Assembly (NCBI GenBank): GCA_005656395.1
Contig: SRSI01000009.1
Span: 1,178,001 to 1,242,000, forward strand
DNA length: 64,000 bases
Direction of reading: 5' to 3'
From: Strongyloides papillosus
Taxonomy: Eukaryota; Nematoda; Chromadorea; Rhabditida; Strongyloididae
Part shown: in pieces, positions 46,079 to 58,870 of the stretch
Layout of the letters: each line of letters opens with the position of its first letter
Position numbering within the stretch: position 1 is the first letter of the stretch
Notes under the pieces: generated by a model
Told to the model about the DNA's origin: nothing
Database searches by the model: none
Seen by the model: the letters and a program-made list of their open reading frames with translations, nothing else
Translations under genes and position numbers: made by a program

Positions 46079-47311
46079 TCAACATTTGCAATAACCGCAA
46101 TATGCTCCTTCAATACAAGAACCTTCAATACTTTCACCACATTTAATAAAATGACTATTTGTACTGTAACAAGTGGGGAAATCAACATTTAATTTCATAT
46201 GATACATATTTGTTATTGAAATGTTTCCTTTTGTTCCAATCAAAGATTGATCAGTATGTCTAAATATTAAATTGTTTTCTGTACTACATTTTTCAATCCC
46301 AATACCTTTACAACTAATATCTTCAGAAGTTTTAGAACAAGAAATTGCTTCGTAAAATTGGTTTCCTCCTAAAATTCTTTTTCTTCCCCCTCCAACACAA
46401 ATTCCGCTTAAACACTGACTTCCTCTTGAGCAATGTGATTCTTCTTTACCAAATTTAAATGTATTGCCGAAACCAATTCCACAATATGTAGTTGTTCCAT
46501 TTTTTCCGATACATTTAGAATGACACACACTATTAATTCCAGGACAATCATCATTTGAAATACAGCTTGAAAATTCTACACAACCACATCTGCATTTTCT
46601 ATCATAACAATTACCATTACTTCCACATTCCTCATTATGTGAGCAATCATTATTCTCTATACAGGTTGAATCAGGAACATTTTCTAATTCATCAGTAATT
46701 TCTGTTTTATTATCAATTACTCCAGGTTCAACATTCACATTTTTACCATGCTTAGTTTTATCCTTTTGTGTTGTTTTCCTACCATTTTTTCCTTTTGATT
46801 TGTTTTTTTTCATAGTTTTATGAAACATATTTGGTAAATTTACAACATCTTAAAATGGAATTTATTTTTTCATATTATTCACTTACTTTTTATGAATGTT
46901 TCAGTGTTTTTCTTTATTGTTTTAGCTATTTTATTATTCCATGCTTTAAAATTATTAACTTTTACTTTTTTGTTTTTTTTCTTAAGTGAATTTGATTTCT
47001 TCGATTGTTTCTTGGAAGAAGTGTTTTTGTTATTTTTTAATAAACGTCCATTATTATTAATATAAGATAATTTTCCATTATTTTTTTCTTTTCTCCTTAT
47101 ATTTACAGCTTTAGGCTTTTTTACTACAAATAAAATTAATAATTTTTTTTTACTTACGGAAACTAAAGGGTGTATTCTTCCCTTTATTTCTATTCAAGTT
47201 ATTCTTTAAAATGTGTTGTCTTCTAAGATTACGTTTCTTTTTAAACCAATGTTCACAACAAAGTATAGCGTTAATAAATAAAAGAAAAAATAATAATCCA
47301 CGTAAATTCAT
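46079..47311 (-). CDS. Secreted lysine-rich and cysteine-rich protein, unknown function
   Basis: Three exons, 47311-47158, 47123-46887 and 46848-46079, encode 386 residues; introns of 34 and 38 bases are both phase 1. Residues 1-18 (MNLRGLLFFLLFINAILC) form a signal peptide. The next 140 or so residues are strongly basic (KKQSKKSNSLKKKNKK, KKNKSKGKNGRK). An acidic linker follows, then a region with more than 20 cysteines spaced like EGF/EB-type repeats (STCIENNDCSHNEEC, NCYDRKCRCGC, CISNDDCPGINSVC, SQCLSGICVGGG) and an end with CIEGAYCGYCKC. The basic part may bind heparan sulfate or nucleic acid; that is inference. It lies 200 bases downstream of TRMT2A on the same strand and only 69 bases from the convergent cyclase. 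Confidence 0.78.
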
Positions 47312-47511
47312 TTTAACTTGTACAAATTAATAAATTTTATAAAATGAAATTTTAAGGATTAGTTGGTGCATAATAAATAATAATTAGAAGAACTTTTAAT
47401 AATACTATTATTACAAGATACATTTATTAAAGTCATTATAAGTGCAACAATTATGTAAGACCAAACAAAACATCAAAACAAAACATAACAAAATTAAATT
47501 TCAAATTATCT

Positions 47512-49137
47512 TCACTTTCTTTCTAATAAAATAACCCATTCAAAATGATTCGTCTGAGGAAACATATCAACCGGTTGAATAGTTTTAATTTTAAATGGGT
47601 CTCCTCCAAATTTATTGGAAGTGTCTCTACATAAATCAACTAAATTCTTACTTGCAGCTTTAGGATCACATGATACATAAATAAGACGTCTCATTGAGGT
47701 TAATTTCCTTATTGATATAATTACTGAGTCATTTATACCTGCTCTAGGTGGATCAAGTACACCTACCACTTCTGTATTTTCATTAAATTCAAAACCATTT
47801 GGCATATGGTTATGTATGTTTCGGAAAACTACTTCAGCACTTCCAGCAATAAATTTACAAACTTTATCATCGATGGCATTTTCATTAGCATTTTTATTTG
47901 CATCCTCGATTGCTTCAGGAACTATTTCAACCCCGACAATTGCCATTTTTTGAGTATTAACAATTTTTGGATTTTTCTTAATAATTTGATTATATATAGC
48001 TAATGAAATTGCACCAGCACCACAACAAATATCTAAAAACAAAAAATTCTTATCATCAGGAAGATTGGCAACTCTAGACACATCAGAAAACTTTGAAATT
48101 GTTTCAAAAAGTACAGCGGCACCATAACTATTAGTTTGAAAAAATGAAGCTGCTCCAAGGCGAAAACGTGTTCCAAGAATAGTTTCATATATATAAGGTG
48201 TACCACCAATGTGTGTATAAACTTTTGGATCAAAAGCATCTTTTTGTACTTGCCAATAAATGCTTGATACAAAGCATGTTTGATTTTCAAAATCTTTAGT
48301 ATTTTTAAGGAACAAGTCACATATATCTTTTTTTATTTGATTTACTATATCTTCTTTATCAGGTTCTTGTGGATAAGTAGTGACTATCAACATTGTATCT
48401 TGAATAAAATCACGAATTGTAATCATTTTCCAAAAACCTTTATTTTCCATTTCATCGAAAACTGGCAATGGACTATTTTTAACATATTCTTCAAGAATCT
48501 TAATAATTTCTTTTGTATTAGAGGTAAGATGTGTACATGTATAAATTGGGAGTTGAACTCTTTTCCCATCTACAAATCGTCCTCCAGTATAACCTATACA
48601 AGGGTTAGAATCTTTATCATATCCAATATTGAATTCATTTTTATTTCGATATCCTTCACTTTTAGGGGAAGGTAATATCTTATTTAATTCTATATCAATG
48701 TTATCAATATCAATTTTCTCCATACTTTCTATTAAATTCTTAAGAACTTCTTTTGATGCATTATCTTTTTCTTCTAATTGTTTATCATAAGGCAAATGAT
48801 AAAGTGGTGTAACGATATCTCTAACGTCTACATTTGAATCAAAACTTGGTTTATTCTTCATTGTTTTTCTAACATCTGGTGCTTCTCCAGTTCTATAAAC
48901 TTCAAGGCGTTTTCCCTTAATTTCTACTTTATTCAAAATTTCTAAAGCTTTTTCAACATCCTCCTCATTTGTCATAGATAAGTAACAAATTTTGTTGACA
49001 TATTTCAATTTTCTAAAGTTAATACCTTTCAATTTATTTGATAACAACTTTTTTATCTGACCATGTCCCATAAAACGAGGTAAATGTATAACTTTTATTC
49101 TAAAAGAGTCTTCTGTATGATCATTATTTTCTGACAT
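47512..49137 (-). CDS. TRMT2A: tRNA (uracil-5-)-methyltransferase A
   Basis: A single exon encodes 541 residues. Residues 12-84 form an RRM-like RNA-binding domain. The rest is a class I SAM-dependent RNA m5U methyltransferase of the TrmA/RumA family: FRLGAASFFQTN, the SAM loop LDICCGAGA (368-376), DPPRAG (462-467), the nucleophilic Cys490 in SCDPKA, and the proton-abstracting Glu533 in FPQTNHFEW. TRMT2A makes m5U54 (ribothymidine) in cytosolic tRNAs. The RRM plus methyltransferase order is that of metazoan TRMT2A, and no key residue is missing. Its start codon is clean, with no competing upstream ATG in frame. Confidence 0.95.
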   Translation of the reverse strand: MSENNDHTEDSFRIKVIHLPRFMGHGQIKKLLSNKLKGINFRKLKYVNKICYLSMTNEEDVEKALEILNKVEIKGKRLEVYRTGEAPDVRKTMKNKPSFDSNVDVRDIVTPLYHLPYDKQLEEKDNASKEVLKNLIESMEKIDIDNIDIELNKILPSPKSEGYRNKNEFNIGYDKDSNPCIGYTGGRFVDGKRVQLPIYTCTHLTSNTKEIIKILEEYVKNSPLPVFDEMENKGFWKMITIRDFIQDTMLIVTTYPQEPDKEDIVNQIKKDICDLFLKNTKDFENQTCFVSSIYWQVQKDAFDPKVYTHIGGTPYIYETILGTRFRLGAASFFQTNSYGAAVLFETISKFSDVSRVANLPDDKNFLFLDICCGAGAISLAIYNQIIKKNPKIVNTQKMAIVGVEIVPEAIEDANKNANENAIDDKVCKFIAGSAEVVFRNIHNHMPNGFEFNENTEVVGVLDPPRAGINDSVIISIRKLTSMRRLIYVSCDPKAASKNLVDLCRDTSNKFGGDPFKIKTIQPVDMFPQTNHFEWVILLERK

Positions 49138-50356
49138 TTTTCCTACAAATAATAAAGAATGATAATAATTTTTTTGTAATAATAACCAATAATTGATAGA
49201 TATACGAAGTTTTTAATATTTTTTCTAGTGTAAATATAGCATTTTTGCTTAGTAATCTTGATAAAAAGGAATGAATGATTTTCTTATAATAATAAAAAAT
49301 GTTTTGGAAAATTCAAAATATTTAAATAAATCCAAAATAGTACTTTCCCTGTCATTTAAATATTCTAATAATCTAAGTGACTATTAAGGTATAGGAATAA
49401 AAAATTAAAATCTTGCGTGGAAAATACAATTTTAAATTTATACAACTAACTATTTTTTTTAATTAATTCACTAATTTAAAATTTTTAAAATGTAAGAACG
49501 AAATACTTTAATAAAATAATTAAAATTGTTAACTCAAAAAAAGAACTAATTGTAAATCACTTAAAACATTTTACTAAATTGTTAATTAGTCGACGACGAT
49601 ATTCCACACATCACAATATCATTATTCGAAGTATGGAAAAAGGATTTCATACGTCAAATTAAATTTGTGTACTAATTTTTAATAAAATCTAGACATTAAG
49701 TGAATGGAATAAGTATCTAACAATATTTTTGAGATAATTATTAATGTTTCATCTATATGATAACGTTACACGATAATCTACAAAAATTTTTAACCTAGTG
49801 ATTTACACTAACAAAAACATTGTACTAGAGAATATGTTTCCGGAAAAAAATATAATACATTTGTAAATCAGATTTAAATTTTACTACAAACACTATTAAT
49901 CAGGCTAATCACAAACAAATAACCAAGCTTTTCTTTTTTCTATGTTCATGTAAATTTGTTACAATCCAAAGTAATTTAGAAATATTTATTTTATGTAAAA
50001 AAAACTATCTTAAACAATTATTATACTTCAAAATTTTGGTCAAAATACTACCATAAATTTGCATAAATTAAAGGGATCTTTGTACAAAAGTTGATCCATT
50101 ACATTTAAATCACAACCACTTTTCGTCATGGTAAATGACAGTTAATAACATTTTAACAATAATATTTTTTTGTAAGCACAATTACATAACGCATTCCTTT
50201 CCAAGCGCCAGCTTACAAAATATATCATTGAATTTAATATGAATTTAATTATTTTATACGATGGTTAATTTATATATACAATGAAATTTAGTTATTAGTA
50301 CTGGGAGTGGTGATTATAAATTACGTTTCAAATGTGTTTTACAAAACAATTTCATG
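49138..50356. other. Intergenic, 1.2 kb, no gene seen
   Basis: This lies between the TRMT2A start and the DRAP1 stop (both minus). It is A/T-rich, with a slightly G/C-richer patch at 50090-50210 that is probably DRAP1 3' UTR. No ORF or RNA gene was recognised. Confidence 0.5.
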
Positions 50357-51053
50357 TTACACTTGAGATGTTGATCCTTCTATAGGCGATTGTTGTACAA
50401 AAATTCCATTCATATATGAATTACAATCAGTACTATCTAACTTTATCTTTTTAGGTCTACCCCGTTTAGGTTTAGAATTATTTAAATCTGTTACATGAGT
50501 AGGTGAGGTTGGTACTATACTCGAATTATGTTGAAACTGCGTCTGATGTAGAGGTGTTGCTGACGGTGACGATGAAACGCTTGCAGCATTATTATCAATG
50601 TTCTTCGGTGTCGGTATATCTTTCATTATATTTTTTAAAAATTGGAATTGTGGATTTATCATAATTGCGTGTTTCCTAAATAATTAAGAGCATAAAAATT
50701 TGCGATCAATAAACATACATGTGAGATGGATTCATTGTTCTTGAAGATGATGCACTAACACACCTTGATGTGGCTTCCAAAAATTTTTCACAAAAGTGTT
50801 CCATCGCACGTCCAATCGCCACAGGCACCGAAGCCATCATCCTTCCAATATCTTCATCACTTTGCATTACCTTCTTTACTCTGGAAGGTTGTATTTTTGC
50901 TCCTCCAAACTTTCGTTTCCTCATTCGTGGTGGTACACCGGCTTGTGAATCAGTGCAGCTAGGTCCAGCTATAGAATTAATAGCACTTGAAGGGATCTGC
51001 GGAACGGCAAAAATTCCATCTATATTGTCTGGAACTGTAGAATTAGAATCCAT
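50357..51053 (-). CDS. DRAP1: DR1-associated corepressor, NC2-alpha
   Basis: Two exons, 51053-50719 and 50675-50357, encode 217 residues; the 43-base intron is phase 2. The histone-fold core is clear: IQPSRVKKVMQSDEDIGRM, VPVAIGRAMEHFCEKFLEA, and after the splice SHMKHAIMINPQFQFLKNIM, matching NC2-alpha. With NC2-beta (DR1) it clamps TBP on core promoters and represses or tunes RNA polymerase II transcription. An N-terminal extension of about 50 residues precedes the fold. The Ser/Thr/Pro-rich C-terminus carries an AT-hook-like KPKRGRPKK. The ATG at 51053 is chosen because the upstream in-frame codon is TTG. Confidence 0.92.
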
Positions 51054-54000
51054 ACGAATCAACGATTACCGCAGTTGTTCTCTAAAAAAACTATTGTTAT
51101 AAAAACGTCGTACACGATAAAATTCGCCCGGCAAACGCTAAAATTGTCATAATCGACAGCCATCGCATGTTTAGCTAGCCTAAATCCAGATTATATATTA
51201 GTAACACAAACCCCAATGAAGGCTGTTTGGCCAAACAACAGCTTTAATAGCACATTTTAAAAATGGTCCTAACACGAAGTCACATTGTAACCACGCCTAT
51301 CAATTGTTTGGGATATTATATGTTTGCGCAATTTGTGTCTACATTTATAGAAAAGCGATAAAATGGAATTTTTTTGTATTACTGGGTAGTAGTATTTGGA
51401 GTTAGAAAATTTACCGCTGTCAAGAACCACAACGCATCTTTTGACAATTTAAAATAAGATGATCGTAACTCAGTTGAATTAATATACGTCTAAATACGTG
51501 GAAAAAAGCACCTTACGTCGAAACACGAAATGTTGTGAAACAACAATAAATAGACGGGATTGCGCTCAGAGCGTTTCAGTTCCGCCTAATGGCCATTTCT
51601 GTTAGAATGGACTGAATTGTTTATTATTGTGAACAGAAAATTAGTAATTTATTTTTATTGCCCAGGGAATTGTTTTGAATGTGGAAAATTCTAAAATTAC
51701 TAGAAAGTACAATTAGGAAGTTTTATGTTTTTTCATATACATACTGAAATGTTCATTCTTTTTTAGCATAATTTTTTTAGAAGAAAGTTTCATCTTTCAC
51801 CTACACGATAATATACTCACATAATTATTAAGTGGTTATTTAATGAATTAGTAATATATACTTTTTTATCTAACAATAAAATTGTAGAAAGTATTTCAAT
51901 GAGGAAAAATAGTATACAAAGTCTAATTATATAAATTGTATGTATTTAACTGATTTCTCGTTAAATAGTTAATTATTTATTGTTTTTTAAATATGGTTTA
52001 ATAATGCGAATTTGTAGTTACATTCATCTTTTGATTCGTAAACTTGAAATAAATAAAAAGTTTTAAATTTTTAGTGCCATATTATACAGTATTAAAAGTA
52101 ATTAGATAGTAAATTTCGATAAAAACAAATGTATAAAGAAAACCTTTTTCAGTATGAAAGTATATAAATAAGACTAATTAAAGATATACAAAATTGGAGA
52201 CAATCAAAGGTTTACAATTTTGATATTTACTGGTTTGTTGCTTTTTTTTTCAGAAATTCTTTTAACGATTAGTTTCATATTTATGAAGATCAATACTAAC
52301 GAGTAAATGAATTAAATTAAAATTTTGATTTTTTTCCATCTAGTATAATGCTGTTTTTTCAAAGCGTAACTACACAATTATCTAAATAGAATTTGAGAAG
52401 AAAGAAATTCCTTTTTCGTTTAGAATTTTTATATACTATAATTTTAAAATAAAAATTTTCATTTATTAGTAATAGTAGAAAAAATGTATAATTTTTAAAA
52501 TAAGTGAGAGAATCATTGTTTAATTAACTAAAATATTCATCGGATTTTAGTTTATTTTTATAGGTGTAGTAATAACTTGATTACTAACTTTATACTTTGT
52601 TTATACTCAAGAGTAACAAAATTTACAGTAGTACAATGAATCTAATTTTCATTTTATTCAGTTTTCTATGATTATAAAAACCTTCCAGATTGAGCATTAT
52701 ATTTAGTAGAACTATTTCATTTTTAGAATAACCATATTTATATATTTTTTAAATACATTATAAAGAAATTGCTCTAATATATTGTGACACAATATAATTT
52801 AAAGATTGATATTTAAAGTTTAAATTATTTATTTACTCTTGATTATATATTTTTGTGATACAATAAAATCATGGGAATTGTTTTTTAGTTTTGAAAATTA
52901 ATTTTAATTCAAGATAATGTTAAATTTATTAATTTGTAAGTACAATCATTTCTACATTTTTATGTAGAATTTCTAGTAGTGGACAAAGTATAAATTTCTC
53001 TCAAAATTTATAATTTCAATAAATTTTTACTGATAAGATCATATTGTATAATCATTAAAGCACTTTTAAAATATATAAACATCAAAATACAAAGCATAGT
53101 ATTTTTGTTTTATTTTTATTGAACTTTTCATAAAAATATTAATTACACAGAAATTGATTGTATAACAGTATCAAAATTACATTTTCGTTTAATAAATATT
53201 TCTTAAGTAACCAAATTAATTTTTACTGTAAATTGGTACTTTTACGTGTCGTAATAAGTTTTTATAAAATTAAGAAGACATTTGTTTGAAATCAAAACCC
53301 CCATTGTTTAGATTTTTTTCTATTTGTCAACAAATACAATATTTTCTATGAGTATATTATTAATTGAATATTCAATACAAATGTTTAAAACAATTTATTT
53401 AACTATTGAGCTATAAAATTTAGAGATAATACAATTCCTTTTTATCATATATTTGTATTGGTAATTGATCGTGTACATTTAAAATAGTTATTTTTTATTT
53501 ATTTAATTTACTTCAACATGTATCGATAAAGCAATTATTTATATATTACTATGGATGTTTTCTACATCATATATTTTAAAATTATGTATTATCTTATGAT
53601 TATTAGAACATAGAATTTACCATATCACTTTTTAATAATTACATCGCTTAATTAATTTTTCGGACAATGATATAAAATTAAGAAATAATATTTTATTTCT
53701 TACCTTTATATTTTAATATAATAGTAGCTGTAGTTTTATTTATTAGCTTGGTTGTTTTCAAGTAAAATATGTTAATTAAAGATAGTAATCTTATGTGTAT
53801 TAACTATTAGTATTAATAAATAATTAAAAAACATTTAATAAATTATGTTTTTAAAGTCTATACCGTATTTAATATTAAATACGTAAAATATATCTTTTTT
53901 TCGCTGTATTTGATTATGCAATTTAAAACTAAAATTTTAAACTGATAATCTTCCATACGTTTGAGCAAATTATTATTGATGTAAGTATTTTATAAATTAT

Positions 54001-55552
54001 AAAAAAAATTTACCTTATAAAAATACTTTTACTAAAACTGGTATATTGTTCTTTTTATTACCATGTTATAGTATATTTTCTATTCTATAAAGTAAACTTT
54101 ACATTTTTGCAACATCCAAAGATTCACTTCTTTGTGATAAATTGACAAAAATTTAAATAGATGCATGTCATTTGATTGAATAAATTTAGCTTTTGATGTC
54201 AAGATAAAAATTAGTGCATAATCGATTGCTAAGCAATTGTAATTTAACTAGATTAAACTATCGGAATTTGATTAGAAATATGAGAAAAAAATTAAAATAG
54301 ATTTTAATAATAGGTGGTAAAAGATAAGCGAGATAATAGAATTGATTTCCTTGCATTTACCGCGAAAACATTTGTCACATGAAAAATGAAAATAGTCATT
54401 TTTTTTAGAAACCCAACATTCATTCAAAAAGGATCTCATCAAACATCATCTTTTATAGTCTTCAGCTTATTTTTTAACAACCTCACAACTATATGCTAGA
54501 ATGAAAAATTGAAATATCAAGAAGTTGTTTAAAATTTTTAATAATATTGAAAGTCTTCACTATTGTATAGATTTCTTATTTGAAGTATTAACTTAATTAA
54601 AGCACTAACTTGGTAACTATGTTAAATTCTATATAATGCTAAGGTTAAACGCATGTTTTCCATCGATTGTACCAAAAATTATAGTAAAACATTCTTTTGA
54701 TCGTTCTGCGATAACACTTTGGATTCACTATTTCTTTAAATAAATCTAGTTGACTATCTGTACAGACATTTCAGCTTTACGAAAATACAAAACTCATCAT
54801 TAGTGAAACAATTGCAATCACTATGTAGAAGTTTTGAAACCGAAAGTATAAGGAATCCACTGTGATGAGCGGATGTTTCAAACTGCAACCACAGCAGAAC
54901 AATCTTCAAAAATTTGTATTTTACCCATAAAATTAAAAGTCAACTATGAGAGGATTGTTGATTAAACGCCACTTCAAATATCAATTGTTAATTTTAGACA
55001 TTTTCGGATAAACAACTAGTAAAACCCATTAAATAAATTTAGTTTATATATGAAAAAACAAGTTAATATTACTTTTAATGTCGAAATAAATTTATAATTT
55101 TCCCATAATTTCATTAATATTCTTTAAAGTTAATTATTACCTTTTAAAAATAACAATTCGGAAAATGAATTTCAAAGCAGATCTCTAATACGATTTGAAA
55201 TTCTTATCTTATGACTAAATAAAATGTACTTTAGTACTACACATTACCAATCAAAAACAGAATATTTTTCCGTTTAATTTTGATATTGGGTAAAAGCCAC
55301 TCTTTTTAAAATATTGGGATTAAGTTGAATTTTAATGTAAATTTATGATGTGCAGGCAATGGTATGGTATAGATTTTCTCCTAAGGAGTTGAAGTTGCGA
55401 TTGTTTTAACCTATAGTACATTGAACTAGATGCTACAAATGAAAGTATTTTTTTCTGTATTTATTTTTTATTTACATTTTTTATTGATCGTTATTAAATT
55501 ATTTTTTTAACTTTTTTTAACATTGATTTTATTTTTTTAGTTGGGTCTTAAA
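51054..55552. other. Intergenic, 4.5 kb
   Basis: The first 600 bases are less A/T-rich and are probably the DRAP1 promoter; they include the 14-base palindrome TGTTTGGCCAAACA (51224-51237). Further mixed-composition sequence lies at 54640-54960. The remainder is plain A/T-rich DNA. No ORF, tRNA or convincing hairpin was seen. The end, TTTTTTTAG at 55532-55540, is the probable trans-splice acceptor for the next gene. Confidence 0.5.
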
Positions 55553-56108
55553 ATGAACGTAGAACTTCTTAAAAAGCTTCAAGCAAATGCTGATAATATC
55601 CGAATTGGAGGAAAAGGAACTGCACGCAGAAAGAAGAAGGTTATTCACAAAAGTGCAGCTACTGATGACAAAAAACTTCAAGGATGCCTCAAAAAAATTT
55701 CCACAACGAACATCCCAGGAATAGAAGAAGTGAGTTTATTTGAATAGTTCATTTTTATTTATTTATTTTTCTATTAGGTTAATATGATCAAAGATGATGG
55801 ATCAGTTATTCATTTCACTAATCCAAAAGTTCAAGCTTCTGTTGGTGCTAATACTTTTGCCATCAGTGGAGCTGGTGAAAACAAACGTAAGTTTAAGAAG
55901 AATATTATTATTATTAATGTTATTTTTTTAAGAAATCACTGAAATGCTTCCATCAATATTAAACCAATTGGGACCAGAGTCTCTCGCTCATCTTAAGAAA
56001 TTGGCTAATAACGCTACAAGCCAGTTTAAGGCACCAGAAGAAGACGTTCCAGAACTTGTTGAAAACTTCGATGAAGCATCAAAGGAAGAAGCTAAAGAAC
56101 AAGAGTGA
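55553..56108 (+). CDS. icd-1: Nascent polypeptide-associated complex subunit beta (BTF3)
   Basis: Three exons, 55553-55729, 55778-55886 and 55933-56108, encode 153 residues; introns are 48 and 46 bases. The NAC domain is typical: [17 protein letters not shown] (the ribosome-binding basic motif), [35 protein letters not shown], and a C-terminal [16 protein letters not shown] followed by an acidic tail. NAC-beta pairs with NAC-alpha at the ribosome exit tunnel and guards nascent chains from wrong targeting; in C. elegans icd-1 also suppresses apoptosis. The ATG at 55553 is used rather than the in-frame TTG at 55541. The 3' end converges on SLC35B2 with 269 bases between the stops. Confidence 0.96.
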
Positions 56109-56377
56109 ATAATTTCGAAAAAACGCCAGAACATGGCTTTACAAAATATTTGATCTTTAAGAGAAGCATCGCTCTAATTGTTATTTGTTTTTCTAAATAA
56201 TATTCATTGTTTTTAAACATCTTAGAAAAAATATAATTAGTTAAATGCCCTTTTGCAATGTTATTGTGGAGCTTTGTATCGGTACATGTTATTGTTAAAA
56301 TTGTTTATTTATACTTTTAAAATTTTCTTTATTTACATGCAAATTTAATAGCCGAAATTTGAAGATAAATCAACTTC

Positions 56378-57771
56378 TTATTTCGTAACTGATTTCTTTT
56401 TTTGTTCATTTGAAAAATATCTTCTATAAGTTGAGAATAAAATTGAGCCAAAAGCTATTATTAATCCTATTATGCCAATTACAGAAAGTCCATGGTTGAA
56501 ATATAATGTTGAAAGTACTATAGAAAGAATTTGCCTAATTGTCATAATAACTGCAAATACAATCGGTCCAAATCTTTCAATTGTCATATAAATGAATATC
56601 TTAAGTAAATAGATTTAGAATTTTTTTTTTCAAAACAAACCTGTCCTATAGATCCTGTAAAAGATAGTAGAAAAGCATCGCGCGCTACGGTATGATGGGA
56701 TATCATGAACTCAACACTACTGAACAAGGTCGATTGTTCTAACAAAGAAACTGTACATAGAACTGCGCTAAATAAATTTACTCCAAGCATCATCTGGTAT
56801 TTAGAAAGTTTAGGTTTTGTATCAAATAATTGTTTCTGCTTATTTAATGTATAAGCATCAAAACCTAAATATCCTGCCATTAATATAACACCAGAAATGG
56901 TTGTTGAATGTTCTGTCAAACTTGAAGTTGTAGTAGGATTATTTTGAGATAAAAGGAAGACAGCTGCTCCAAATGCAAGACAGACTGCCATTGCATAATC
57001 CTCTTTTGAGTATTTTTCTTTTCTTAATAATCTACCCATAATCATAGTTGGTATAACTTTTGAAGCTTTACATACTGTTTGTGTTGGAAAAGATACAAAT
57101 TTCAATGCTTCATATTGACACCAGGAAGATAATGTATTTGATAAAGATATATATGAATGGTAATAAAAGGGTGGAACATGTGGAGCTTGCCTTCTTCTAA
57201 TACCTAATAATATGGCACAACAAAAAAATAATGCTACAATCCTATTACATAAGACTAAGAATTGAGCATCTCCAAATTTTTCAATAATTCCTTCATTACC
57301 TATCATAGAGTATCCTTGAGTCATAATTTTTTCTTGTATAAAACCCATAACAATAAAATTTGATTGAATGCCGAGAAAGTAAAAAGACAACATTAAACAA
57401 TCATCAATAAACTTTTTTTTTTCATTTTTTACCTCTTTCTCTTCCCTCAATTCCATTTTATTACATTTTGTAGTTGAATCATTACCAACTGACAATGAAT
57501 ATTCAGGTTGTCCTACAGCAAAGATTCTAAGTGCTTTCCAAAGAATATTATCACCTCTGTAGTCAGGTCTGGTTAAAAATTTTCGTCTAACAAATTTTAC
57601 TAATATTATGCATGGGACAATTACTGTACTATATCCTAAAAGTATAAGAAGAAACCTAACAACCCAAAGATTTTCCATTAAATACTTAAGATCTCCTTTT
57701 GCTAAAGCTTCGCCGAGAGACGATATCTGTGAATGCGTTAGAGATGATAATGATTCTTCACTAGTTGACAT
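56378..57771 (-). CDS. SLC35B2: Adenosine 3'-phospho 5'-phosphosulfate (PAPS) transporter
   Basis: Two exons, 57771-56641 and 56599-56378, encode 450 residues; the 41-base intron (GTTTGT..TTAAG) is phase 0. The protein is a multi-span nucleotide-sugar-transporter-family carrier. Diagnostic segments are IMTQGYSMIG, FLVLCNRIVALFFC, YEALKFVSFPTQTVCKASKVIPTMIMGRLLRKEKY, VFLLSQNN, GYLGFDAYTLNKQ, FTGSIGQ and, after the splice, ERFGPIVFAVIMTIRQILSIVLS. PAPST1 imports the sulfate donor PAPS into the Golgi for sulfation of glycosaminoglycans and proteins; the C. elegans counterpart is pst-1. The C-terminal KKKSVTK is lysine-rich. The two exons read separately would look like a truncated carrier. Confidence 0.94.
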
Positions 57772-58870
57772 ATGATCCTAAAACAAATATATTTATTATC
57801 CATATAAAATCAATTTTGTAAATAATATTTAAAGTACAAAAACAAAAAAGCTATTTTATTATAAAATTGAAAGTGATAGTTAATAAACACTTTATTGTTG
57901 ATTAATAAAATATATCTAAAGGATGTTGATTAAAAAGATTTGTAGAATGAGGAATACATTTAGTGACCTGAATCCACCAACAAGATAAAATCAAAATAGT
58001 ATAAATATGCATGTAAAAGTAAAGATTTAACAGATAAGAAGTATTCAAATAATTATTATTATACTTTTTTAATTATAACAAATTAACATGATTATAGCTT
58101 TTTAATATATCAAATAGTTGCTTGATAATAAGAAAATCTCGTTTTTATACCTTTAATATTATTTGTTTAAATTTGTTTTTGAACACGCTTTAAAGTGTAA
58201 TATAAAAACCTTTTCCACATTTTATGATTTTAAGCAGCCATTTATTCATGTTAATTACGAAACATTAGATCATGTTTTGTGAATACCATTGTATCATTCC
58301 AGTATAACATTTTTGTCATGTAATAAAAACTAACAAATGTCCTATTTGATCTGATATCAACTAATAATTTAAAAAATTGTCAATAAATTGCGAATTCAAT
58401 CATTATATATACATATGTGTATATATTGAAAAATATGTTTTGTATTGTTCGAATATTACCCCCATATGTCTTTTTATAAAAAGGAAGACGGAAGAAAACT
58501 AAATATTTATGTGAAAAAGAAAGTCATTTAACAAGATTTCTAATGATTTTTATAAGAAAAATCATTTTGATAAATAGCTTTCCTGTTCTTAATTTAACTT
58601 TGTAACGTACCTTAGATCATCACAGTGTATTGTATATATTCTAAAACAGTAATAGTATATTGGTAATAAAAGAATTTGATTCTATATTTAATAGTATATA
58701 TAATTTGCTTATTTCCAGTTAAATATTTTTATCAGCGATTATCAACGCATAAATAATAATTATATATACATCAAGTGCATCTGTATAAACGATATTAATA
58801 TATTTCAAATATTGATCATGAATTAAAATAAAAAAAATACAAAAAATTAACAAAGCAAACACTAAAGTAA
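57772..58870. other. Intergenic, 1.1 kb, no gene seen
   Basis: This lies between the SLC35B2 start and the CRNKL1 stop (both minus strand). It is A/T-rich, with a near-palindromic TATATACATATGTGTATATA around 58406-58425. No gene was recognised. Confidence 0.5.
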
